Below, piece by piece: positions 36,101 to 47,592 of a stretch of 64,000 nt of DNA. Source of the stretch: Brugia malayi (lineage: Eukaryota > Nematoda > Chromadorea > Rhabditida > Onchocercidae); NCBI RefSeq assembly GCF_000002995.4, contig NW_025062478.1, positions 10,278,501-10,342,500 of the forward strand, in the 5' to 3' direction. The first letter of the stretch is position 1. Every line of letters begins with the position of its first letter. The notes beneath the pieces are model-generated. The model worked only from the letters and a program-made list of their open reading frames with translations, did no database searches and had not been told where the DNA came from. Made by a program: the position numbers and the translations under genes.

Positions 36101-39100
36101 TTGTTTTCCGGTACAATTCCGGCAAAGAATTATTCATGTCATGTCACGTCTATTCAATTGTTATTTCATAGTAGCTCTTCTCCTTGTCTCGCCATTTCCG
36201 TTTTCCGGAAAAATGTTTATTGATCTGGGATAGGTTAATATTTTTTTATTGATAGGCTAATATCTAGTTATGGCTAAATGTCAATTTTAAATTTTTGATT
36301 TTTGATTTTAGTTTAGATTTTCATTTTCCAATTAAAAGTATCAGATCAAAATCTGATATTTATTTTATGGTAATCAAAAAATCGAACTTTTTTTGTTTTA
36401 ATTTTGGAGTTTTTTTTGTAAGATTCATCAAGTTCGAAATCGACGATAAATTACAATTTCAAATTTTAAAAATATGTTTTTAAGTAACTATAATTTTAGT
36501 GCAAATAAAATGCAATTGAGATGCAAAATAAGTTTCTGAATAAAATAAATTTATTCAATTTAATTTAAAATCAAAAATTCGACTGATAGTTTTACATTAA
36601 CTTCGTAAAATAATAAAATGATATTAAATAAATAAATAAATATGTTTGATTCGATTTTAGATTAATAAAAGTAGTAATTTATTTGGTAAAACAGTTAAAT
36701 TTCAGTAGCAGTTGAAAAAGTTCCAATTCTTTCAGTTCATTCATCCCAAATTTTTTTTAAGTATTTTTTTTTCACATACGTGATACGTGTACATACTTAA
36801 TGTGAATTATTTTAAATTATTTTCATTTAATTCAATAGTTTCTTTCCACGTACGTGTAATATGCATCACTGAAAATTACTTTTATTTAACTCAACGAATA
36901 ATCATTTTTTTAAGTGATAATTGTGTACGAAGCATTGAAATTACTAACATTTAATTCAAACTAGTGAACATTATTTCTTTTATATACGTAATACGTGTAC
37001 GTATATCACGTTTAGAACAGTTTTTTATCAATATGAAATAAATTTATGCATATTCATATTATCAACATATTTTAGGATATTTAAAAATATTTTACAACAA
37101 TTTTTATGTCAAAGAAATTCATCTAAAATGCATATAGTTTATTATACAATTCAAGCAATTCTAACATTATTGAATATTTGAAAACAAAACAAAAAAAAAA
37201 AAATGAAATGAAAAAAGTTTAAAAGAAAAATAAAAAAAAAAAAAAAGATAGGAAAAAGGAACGATCCACAAAACTATATACCTTATCGAATCAAACGAAT
37301 TGTTAATGAAAAGCAAAATGGCGGAATAAACATTTCAATAAAAAAAAAAAAAAAAATAAAGGGCATGCAAACAAAAATTACTTTTCCAACGACTTTATTG
37401 CCTTTTTCATTTTTGCTTTTTGCCTTTTTTTTTTTTTTTTTGTATTATATTTTAAGAAGGAAAAGGTAAAAGCGAAGAAAAAATTTATCGATCATTTTCT
37501 TTGATCATAATATAAATATTTCATTTATGATTGTCACTTATTTATCAACTTTTTTAGTTCAAAAAAGTAAACAAATTGTTTATTGTGAAATCATTTTGTT
37601 ATATTATCAATATATTATTAATTATTGATGGCGCTATTTGGACAGTTTCATTTTATTGCTTTCTATTTTAAGCTTTCTACCGTATACTGTTATGTTATCG
37701 CACTTTTAAAAGTCATTTAAAATAATTTGATAAAGATTATCAGTTCGATGATATTTGATAATATCAGTGTGTTATTATGTTCGCAATAAATATTTTAACA
37801 TATCGATGGAAAAGTTTTTTTCTTAAATCAATCAATAAAAATGAAATATCATTGGCTTTGAAGACAGATAACAGAAAAATAAAAGAAAAAAATTAAAGTT
37901 CAACAGATCAATCAATAATATTTAACCTTTGATATTGTATTCATCTGAATTAATTACCAGAATAACTTAAGAAATTATGTTATACTAGTAATTACTTTTG
38001 CTAATTGTCAGGAAATTTACGAAATTTTTAAAAATAAATAATTAAAAAATGAAATTTGCAGAGAAATGTCGCTATTCAATCAAATGAAACTTAGTGTCGC
38101 AAAAGCATTACAATTCAGTATTGATGGCAATATATTTGAAATTCCGGAATGTGCGGCACTAATGACAACTGATAAAATTTCAATTAAAGTAGCTAATGAC
38201 ACTCAAATGTATTTATTTTATGATCAATTTTTATTCTATTGAAAATTAAAATTTATAAATTACTAATATGAGAAAAAAACCAAAAAGATATTTTGCAGTT
38301 AATCAATTAAATGGCTATTAATTAAATTTAATGATACATTAAAAAAATTAATTTTGCTTTTTTTCTTTTTTTTTTTTTTCATTTAGAATTAAAGCAACAG
38401 TGGATTTCATTGAACATAACAATACAAATTTTAATATTCGTTTTCTGATACGAGATGAAAGGAGAAATAAGAAAACAATTATGTCTGCTAACCTGATATC
38501 TGGTACGGTATGTTACTTTATTCATTTCTGTAATATTATTGGTTTACGGTATAATTGTCTTACGGTATGTTAGATAGACCAAAAATTGGAGAGAGAAAAA
38601 TAAAAAAGAAAGAATTTCAATAATTTTTTTTTAATCATTCTCATAATTAAATTTGATAATATGCATCATTTATTATTAATTTTTAGAATACAATGATATT
38701 TATATGCTATTATTAAATTTCTTTTTAAAAAAAATTTAAAATTAAAAGTGTAATAGAGAAGAATGAGTTATTTATTGTTTCAGAATTACTTTTATACATT
38801 CGAAAATATAGAAAAATCATTAAACTAATTTACTAATTTAATTTTAAATTTAAATTTATAGGTCATGGTTTTGAAGTAAAAAATGCAACTGGAGCACGAG
38901 TGATGAATATTAAGATACCCAACAATACTGCATCATCATCAATTGGCAAAATTGTTCATCCACTCAGTACCACAATTTATAAGGTAAAATATTAATTTCG
39001 CTCATTGCTAATTTATGAGTCAATTAATTAAAATTTAATTTTAATCAATAATTACTTTATAATTTTAAATCAGTACAAAAAGTAATTTGTTGTAATAATG

Positions 39101-42100
39101 TAACATAATGTTATCTTCATTTATGATTAACAAATTTCATTCAAAAAATCTTAAAATTATATCATAGAATAAAAAAAAATGATTAGATGAGGATGGCTTA
39201 TTCAGTGATGACAGGTCAGAAATTAATCGTTTTATTAAATTTTAATTTTATTAAAGGTATTATATAATAATATAGAAACAAATAGTTATCGTTTTCAAGT
39301 GCATCATTTATCATCAGATCAACCAGTAATTAATGTTGAAAAGGTATACTTTTTACCTTCAAAAATTATTTTAATAAATAAACGAATAATTTCTAGAATT
39401 TCAATGCGAACTCATTAATGAATTAATTGCATTATATTCCAATTGGCTTTCAAATAAGAATTTGTCATAGATGTTAATAATTTCATTGAACGATTCTGTG
39501 ATAATAAAAAGAAAAAATTATATATCACTGATAAAATTTTAATCATTAATTATCTGCAGATAACTTTATCGGTATATCCAGTACTTAAAATGATTGGTTT
39601 ACTAGAAACTGAATGTATCTATCGATTCAAACGTATGGATGGCATTGAATTGGCACGAGTTTATCCTAAAATTGTCTTAAATGGAAGGACACTTATTTTA
39701 AAATATGAGTAAGTGTGAGTTTAATTCAAATAATTTTGATTATAATTTATTTTTAAGAAAGAGAGAGAGAGAGAGAGCTTAAGTGAAATTTTTAGTGCTA
39801 ATTTGTGCTAAAATAGTTTCAAAAGAAAAATTATTCAAAGAACTTTTTTTTTTTTTTTTCAATTTACAGAATGATGCAAGTTGGAATGCAAATGCGTGCA
39901 GTAATCTTGGGTACATCATTAATGCTTGTTCTGCATGAAGTATATCCGGAAATCCGGGATGCACTAACCGCATCAACTGTAGGTGATGGATGTGATATAG
40001 GTAATATTATCTAAAGCTATGGAATATTGTTGTCATATTTAAATGCAAAAATTAATTTTTTTTTCAAAAATTTATCAAAAAAAAAAAAAGAAATATGCAA
40101 ATTCTATTCTAATAGTTGTATTTATGTTTGATTTTTTCAAATTTATTCCGTAATTTGCTTAAAGTTTGTATATGATTGTTTGAACTTTCAATTTATTCTT
40201 TTTCTTTCATTCAATGAATAAAGCATTGCTTTAATACATTTTAGGATTTTTTGTTAGAAAAAGAAATTTTCAGCTATTTAAGCTATTTAAAGGATTTTTA
40301 ATAAATTCTATTTTAATTTTACTACATTTTAAGTTGCATTTCCATCGAAGAGATAACACTTCGAATGTAAATGAAAGACATAACGAATATTTGTAAAATT
40401 TAGGTTAAAAGTTAAATAACTAAGTTAGCGCTAAGTATAACAATTAAATAACCAATTGATATTATTGTTATTAAATTGTTAATTCAATGGAAAATATTTG
40501 AAAAATGTTTACAAAAAAAAAGAAAAAAATGTTGATTTGATATTTTTTCCTATAAAATTTCATTTTCGTTTTCGATCGATTATCTTTAAAAGTGTTAAGA
40601 AAATATTAAGCAAATTGCAATGACATACGAATTGATCAAAATTTTTGAATTTAATAAAGGATTTTATAAAGTATGTAAGATATGTATGAAATGAAAGTTA
40701 AGAGATAGAATTATTTAAAATATAAAACAAAAATAAATTTTTTTTAAAATATTTATAACTGCAGTTATTACCTTTTTTCTCTATCAAAATTTATATAGCA
40801 AATTTAAAATAGAAAAAAATATCTCTTTTTTCCTCCTCAAATCTTTCTAAAATAAATTAATGAACAAAAGTTCAAAGTACAAATATGATTTAATGTGAAA
40901 TTTTCAAATCATTATGCAATGTTAATGTAATTAATAGTGAAGTTCAAAAAAAAAAAAAAAAAAACGAAAACACTTCTGAACAAAATAAGCAATGATAATT
41001 TGATAATTTTATGGTTTCATTAAAATGCTTTTAAATTAAATATTTGAGAAAAACATTAAAAATTGATTTTATATGATATTTTTCACTATTAATATTTACG
41101 GTTTCGAAGATGATTCTCTAAAATCAAATAGAAATTCCACTTTGAATTTTTGACCTTAGTGACACAAAAAAGCAAAAAATTTTTAATTTCGCTTCTATTT
41201 AATTCATCAAATATGAATTGTGTTGTATTTTTGTGTCATCAAAGATAAAAAAGCTTCTCGAACAAAGTCAAATTTAAAATTTAAATTCAAACAAAAAAAA
41301 ATTTTCACTGCTAAATTTAAAAAGGTAGTTAAAAATTAATAGAGCAACAACATTAATAATAATGACATATGTTGATTAATTATGTATTTTGTCAGAATAT
41401 TAAAATATTCATTTCATGATTGTTGAAATGTACTGAAATTTATCGATCAAATATGTTTGGAAAATTATGGAAGTTATTCGATATATCTACTTTTTATTCA
41501 AAAGAAAAAGAAAAAACCTTTATTTTTTCAATGTTCGCAAAAGCTTAATTAAATTTTCATTAATAATTCAAAGATTATCAAATATTATTAAAACTAATTA
41601 TAATGAAAGTTTAAAATAGACACTTGAAATTATATTCATAGCTTTAAATTTATACTTATCTCTTCTTGTAATTACATCTATGTCTCTCTCTCTCTCTCTC
41701 TCTCAATAATTTTTCATAAGATTAAAACAAGAAATTCAAATATTTTAGTTATGCGCTCAGTGTATGTTATCATTGGCGCAAAATTTCTTGATGGTTCCAG
41801 CGGTTTTTATATTTATCATCAATAATTTATCACTATTGTTAATGATATTGCTAATTTCACACAGTGTGACTTTGGGAATAAAAACGAGATTGTTGTTGAC
41901 AAATGACCGAACACTGGGATATACCAGTGAATGAAGGAAAAAGGTAATTGAGACAAGATTGGGTAAAAAGGGAAGATATGTGTGGAAGTTTAAACACTGA
42001 CCTAAAAAGCAGAGGGATTCAAGCATTGACTTACATAGCAGCGGGATTCAAGCATTGACCTACAAAGCAATGGGATTCAAGCATTGACCTACAAAGCAAT

Positions 42101-44401
42101 GGGATTCAAGCGTTGACCCACAAAGCAACGGGATTCAAGCATTGACCCACAAAGCAGCGGGATTCAAGCATTGACCTACAAAGCAATGGGATTCAAGCAT
42201 TGACCTACAAAGCAATGGGATTCAAGCATTGACCCACAAAGCAACGGGATTCAAGCATTGACCTACAAAGCAATGGGATTCAAGCATTGACCCACAAAGC
42301 AACGGGATTCAAGCACTGACCTACAAAGCAATGGGATTTAAGCATTGACCCACAAAGCAACGGGATTCAAGCATTGACCCACAAAGCAACGGGATTCAAG
42401 CATTGACCCACAAAGCAGCGGGATTCAAGCATTGACCCACAAAGCAGCGGGATTCAAGCATTGACCCACAAAGCAACGGGATTCAAGCATTGACCCACAA
42501 AGCAACGGGATTCAAGCATTGACCCACAAAGCAGCGGGATTCAAGCATTGACCTACAAAGCAATGGGATTCAAGCATTGACCTACAAAGCAATGGGATTC
42601 AAGCATTGACCCACAAAGCAGCGGGATTCAAGCATTGACCTACAAAGCAATGGGATTCAAGCATTGACCCACAAAGCAACGGGATTCAAGCATTGACCCA
42701 CAAAGCAGCGGGATTCAAGCATTGACCTACAAAGCAATGGGATTCAAGCATTGACCTACAAAGCAATGGGATTCAAGCATTGACCCACAAAGCAACGGGA
42801 TTCAAGCATTGACCCACAAAGCAGCGGGATTCAAGCATTGACCTACAAAGCAATGGGATTCAAGCATTGACCCACAAAGCAACGGGATTCAAGCATTGAC
42901 CCACAAAGCAGCGGGATTCAAGCATTGACCTACAAAGCAATGGGATTCAAGCATTGACCTACAAAGCAATGGGATTCAAGCATTGACCCACAAAGCAACG
43001 GGATTCAAGCATTGACCCACAAAGCAGCGGGATTCAAGCATTGACCTACAAAGCAATGGGATTCAAGCATTGACCCACAAAGCAACGGGATTCAAGCATT
43101 GACCCACAAAGCAGCGGGATTCAAGCATTGACCTACAAAGCAATGGGATTCAAGCATTGACCTACAAAGCAATGGGATTCAAGCATTGACCCACAAAGCA
43201 ACGGGATTCAAGCATTGACCCACAAAGCAGCGGGATTCAAGCATTGACCTACAAAGCAATGGGATTCAAGCATTGACCCACAAAGCAACGGGATTCAAGC
43301 ATTGACCCACAAAGCAGCGGGATTCAAGCATTGACCTACAAAGCAATGGGATTCAAGCATTGACCTACAAAGCAATGGGATTCAAGCATTGACCCACAAA
43401 GCAACGGGATTCAAGCATTGACCCACAAAGCAGCGGGATTCAAGCATTGACCTACAAAGCAACGAGTGGTTGCATGAATGCGGGAAAATTTTTGATAGCA
43501 TATGAGTCATATGTTAACAAAGGACATCAGAAAACCTGAAACACAATCAACAAAATTTCAAATCGATAGGGAACCGGAAACCCATTACATGATATGCGGA
43601 AATATTCTCATAACGTTTAAAATTGAAATATCATATAGGCTGACTCATATCGATGAAAAATTGCATAATTATCAGAAATGCGGGAAATTCCTTTGGTATT
43701 GTCACATATGAATTGAAAATTCAATTTGGAAGTTTTAATTTTGATGAAAAGTCTTATCATTGAGAAATACGAGAAAATTTTATCATTCAATTCGAGAATA
43801 TATGAATTGTACTACAAAAGAGGAAAGAAACAGTTAGTTGTAATTACTCTTCCATTACTGCAGATGATATATTCAGCTAATTAATTAATTAACTAATTCT
43901 TAATTCGAGATTTTTATTCAATTTCTTAATTACTTCCATTTGTTGCTATGAAAATGTTATCTTGAGAATTTACATCATCCTCGTCTATTACTAACACCGA
44001 TTTTTTGGCTTCTCTTTTTTTAATCAAACATAAATGCATTACTGATTACAATTATTTCCATCCTAAAATTTTCAATCATTTTGATTTTTACTGTAGCATC
44101 AAAAGTGAAATCTAACAACAGCTTTAAACTAAGTTTTGATTCATTTTCTCGTTTATTAAGTGAAATATTTCTTATTGGATGAAATTTGCATAACACTTTT
44201 ATTTGATTTGATTTGATCTAAAATGTTGAAAGTTACATTCCTTTCATTTTTTTCCTCACAACTACAATATGTATACAAATAATCCCATCATTTGATTGAT
44301 CATTTTAATAAAAAGTTAAAAATTATGAAACAATGTATATTACTTCTAACTTTAATTTCAATCTTATAGGAAGAAGTGAATTAGGAAGCTATGTAATTTG
44401 A
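33151..44401 (+). CDS. Unrecognised nematode protein, possibly scramblase/Tubby-C-like
   Basis: I do not recognise this gene. Six exons are well supported: 38062-38208 (ATG at 38066), 38387-38502, 38862-38983, 39257-39343, 39560-39708 and 39870-40000. They encode MSLFNQMKL...GDGCDI, about 249 aa. The product is soluble-looking and rich in beta-type alternation, ending in a hydrophobic segment AVILGTSLMLVLHEVYPEI. This layout, with a basic/aromatic strand before a hydrophobic C-terminal strand, recalls the phospholipid scramblase/Tubby C-terminal fold, but that is a weak inference. Both ends are uncertain. A 26-nt exon at 33151-33176 (MFGATGKTK) with a near-perfect GTAAGT donor joins in frame, skipping a 4.9 kb intron. 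At the 3' end the frame either reads into a stop at 40012-40014, or splices to 44370-44401 (32 nt, ending TGA) across a 4.4 kb intron that contains the 29-bp minisatellite. Confidence 0.6.
33826..33854. promoter_or_regulatory. Paired TGACGT half-sites (CRE/bZIP-like)
   Basis: TGACGT (33826-33831) and ACGTCA (33837-33842) form an inverted pair with a 5-nt AGCTC spacer; a second GACGTAGC copy follows at 33847-33854. TGACGT is the core of CREB/ATF-type bZIP sites. It sits 650 bp after the putative first exon of the + strand gene whose firm exons start at 38062. Regulatory role is inferred. Confidence 0.3.
36771..37012. promoter_or_regulatory. Cluster of TACGTG boxes in a degenerate ~72-bp repeat
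   Basis: Five TACGTG hexamers (counting both strands) occur at 36777, 36784, 36847 (as CACGTA), 36851 and 36992. They sit in a degenerate tandem repeat of about 72 bp whose units share an ATTTAATTCAA-type segment (near 36817, 36884 and 36950). TACGTG is the core hypoxia-response element bound by HIF-1-type bHLH-PAS factors in nematodes. The cluster is 1.05-1.3 kb upstream of ATG 38066. That it is a functional enhancer is inference. Confidence 0.4.
40015..41994. other. Non-coding tract after the 38-40 kb exons
   Basis: About 2 kb with no recognisable exon: either the 3' flank of the preceding gene or the first half of its last intron. It contains a CT microsatellite at about 41680-41704. The open frame at 41757-42026 on the - strand runs into the minisatellite and has no family resemblance. 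Confidence 0.5.
41995..43463. repeat. 29-bp minisatellite, about 50 copies, with higher-order repeats
   Basis: About 50 tandem units of 29 bp, each GGGATTCAAGCATTGACC followed by a variable YACAAAGCARY segment. Three main variants occur: A (CTACAAAGCAAT), B (CCACAAAGCAAC) and C (CCACAAAGCAGC). From about 42600 onward they follow a regular order A-A-B-C-A-B-C, a higher-order period of seven units (203 bp) repeated about four times. The 5' part is less regular, and the first units (near 42001-42045) are the most diverged. It is much less AT-rich than its surroundings. Confidence 0.97.
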
Positions 44402-47400
44402 CTATTTATATAAATCATAGAATAATTTTAAAAAAATTAATAAATTAAAATGATGCAATTTTTGTTATTATTCCATTTCTTCATTTAATTACTTTCAAAT
44501 TAAAATGTAGTAAATTTTGTTTTTTATCGTTCCATTCAGAATTTTCAGCACTGCAAATTGACTTTTATGATTGGCTACTTTGGCATTAAAATATGCTTCG
44601 TTTTAATGAAGATTTAAATTGAAACGATATTAAAAACTGATTAGAAAAATCAATAAACCAGCCAAAATTCTGAAGTACGATAAATTATAAATTATTTGTC
44701 TTCCATAAGTGAAAAATTTTTTCTCCTTTTGTTTTTTGACACAAATCGCTATGCTCAATGTAAAAAGTTGATGAAGTGAAAATACCAGTAGACGTAGTTT
44801 AAATAACGATAATAACTAAATTATTTGCTAATTTACCCACAGCTATACTACATTATCTGATAATTTACCCACAGCTATTTCATAAAATTCAAAAAACTAT
44901 CACAATAAGCCATCGGTAAAAGAAGTATAATTCCACAACTTTTCCCATGATACGGTGTAAAATTTCGATATTTTTCTAAATTTTATTGAAAGCAATGAAA
45001 TGATATTGCAAAATTAAATCGTTCTATTTGGTAATACCAGATACGATAAAAAAAAAAGACAGAAAAAATATTAAAAAGAATAAATTACCATGGATCTGAC
45101 CTATGACCTATGAATAGATTACAATCATAAGTCATATGACTCCATTCACGGTTACATCCACTTTCCATCTTTTTCACATTCTTTTTAACATGCCAGAAAT
45201 TTGTTCTACTACATTCAAGAAATGCAGCATGCATATATGCATGCATGTGAAAAGCAAGAATATGCATGCATAACAACGACAACAAAAAAAGAACCAACGA
45301 CACAACCGGAAGTAGAAGAATCAACAAAAATTTACGAGAAAAATCAGGAAAAAAAAACCACCAGAATTTTTTATAAGGAATTTGAGAAGAATGTTCATTT
45401 GCTTTTGCATTCACATTTAGCAAAATTTCTATTCTATATTTTTAGACTTAATTATTATTTTCATAATAAAATATTGTCACAAAATGAAAAAATAAGGAAA
45501 TGATATCTGTTGTCTAATCGTAAATCAACAAAATATTATAAAGTATAGTTTCATGAATGCTTCATTAAATTTAAAGAACAAAATAAAATAAAATAAATTA
45601 GATGTAATAAGCAGACACCTATCAGTGAAGGAAATGAAACAAGAAGAGTAGTGCAAACTACCTTCAGTTATCATAATTCCAACAACAGCAATTGACTGCA
45701 AAAATAAAAACTAAAAAACTTCAAAACAATTTTAAACTAACAAAGTTTTTAAGTGCCACAAAAATAATAATCTAAAAAAAAATACATTTATATAAGATAG
45801 AATACTGAACTTGAAATGAAACTAAAAAAAAATTTTTTTTTTTTTTTTTTTGAAAATTCATAACTGAAATAAATAAGTGATTTGATTTAAAGTGAAGAAA
45901 TCACAAGTGAGAAAAAATACTTCCGGAATTTGATTTACAACTTTAGCAAAATGTAATTAACAATACGTCAGATATTGGAATTATAACTACATTTCTTCAC
46001 CACATGTGATAACTTATCATTTCACTCACCAATTAAAAAATTTTAAAAAATGGAAAAATTCTATAGAAAAGCAGAAAATGATTTTCAATACTAGATGATT
46101 ACTCTATTATTTTGATTTTGCTAAAGCATTCCTATCAACCTTTCATTAATTTGTTAGAATTTTTCCTTCTGGTAAAGAGTAAAGAAAGATAGCAAAAGAA
46201 AGAAAACAAGAGGAAAGAGAAAGGAAAGCTTTCACTTCTTTGTTTCAAATTACCCGAAACTTTCATTGTTTTAACATCATTCAACCAACATGAAATCAAC
46301 TCTTTGGTTTTTGGCTTTGTCCAAGAATAGTTTTAAATTGATCATCAATATTGTTGTTAATGTTGTTAACGTTGTCCGACAACTTTTATCTGAAATTTAC
46401 ACGATAAAATGAACTTGAAATAAGGATGCGAAAATTACACAACTTTTGAGATACAGTAGTAAAAATTAATCAATATCGTCATCAATTGATAATAAATTTG
46501 ATATCTTGAATTGCATTACGAAATGTCAATTCCAATCCGATTGTTTCGACCAAATGAAATTTCTTCATTTTAGAGATTAAATTACAACATTCGAAAGACA
46601 ATGTTTTTATCTCATATTCATCCTATAATTGCTATATCAAAAAATCTCCTTTTTTTTTTTTCTGACTTTTAATAATTATAATTTGATTTGTTATTTTTTA
46701 AAATTTATTCACGAATTGCTCGAGTTTGAGTGCTTCTTTTTCCACTCTTACCTTACTTTTATCATTATTTACATCACTTGCACTATTAGAAGTTCACTGA
46801 ACTAAAAATGAAAAAGAAAAAAACCGGAAAAACGGAAAAGGCAAAAGCAAAGTGCATGCATATAAATATAACTAAATGAAAAACAAAATCCATATATTAC
46901 TGATAGCACACCATGGCGTGTTCAACGTGTATTACTGAGGCACTAGTGGACAGAAAATGACACAAGCATTTTTAAAATTCCCCTAAAAGAGAGAGCAGAA
47001 CTTAAGCCATATAAAGGTAAGGTAAAACAATTAGGATATAATTACATCCAAAAAGGCTAGCTTTATACCTTTTTGTCAAACTTCAAATCCATCTGCAAAT
47101 GGCAAACAAACAAAAAAAAAAAAAGGAAAAATTGCAACGTATATACAATTTAATTAATCAATATTAACGTATTTATTCGCTTGACGAATCATCAGTTAAT
47201 TCAGTTATCACTTTATATAAATTAAAACATCAAAACTAATGATTACGAATTTATATCAGTATGATTTTTTAACCAAAATGCATTACAACCTGTTACGTGA
47301 TTACATTTTTGGAAGTAAAGCGATAAAAAAAAAAAAAAAATCGTACATGGGAGATCATCCCAGAGTATGACAAATATTGAACATGCATTACCAAACCTAA

Positions 47401-47592
47401 AAATTTTAGAGTAAGGATAAATTAGAAAAGGAAAGAAGAAAAAAAAAATGTTCATGCAAAAGCAAAAGCATAAAATTAAAAGTAATAATAAAGGTTAATA
47501 TATGTTAAAATATTAAACGTAAATATCCAAATTCGATCATCATACCATTTCTGTATAATTTTCCATTCGATTCATAATTAACACCACCAAGA
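43464..47592. other. Non-coding tract before the coiled-coil gene
   Basis: Apart from the possible 32-nt terminal exon at 44370-44401, no exon is recognised over 4.1 kb. It must contain the 3' UTR of the - strand gene ending at 47593. Overlapping open frames on opposite strands at 45085-45503 cannot both be real and neither shows a domain. A TGCATG-rich palindrome is at 45227-45268. A short duplication of TAATTTACCCACAGCTAT is at about 44828-44878. Confidence 0.5.
45227..45268. repeat. ATGCAT palindrome with TGCATG motifs
   Basis: GCATGCATATATGCATGC (45227-45244) is a perfect 18-bp palindrome. TGCATG occurs at 45238, 45242 and 45263. TGCATG, as UGCAUG in RNA, is the established RBFOX-family splicing element. 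Whether this segment is transcribed is unknown. Confidence 0.5.

Noticed and set aside
41757..42026. 89-codon - strand frame entering the minisatellite
   Set aside because: It starts inside the repeat array and shows no family resemblance.
43502..43711. 69-codon frame after the minisatellite
   Set aside because: Composition and lack of splice signals suggest a chance frame.
45085..45503. 112- and 100-codon frames on opposite strands
   Set aside because: They overlap each other, have no domain and no splice context; at most one could be real and neither is supported.
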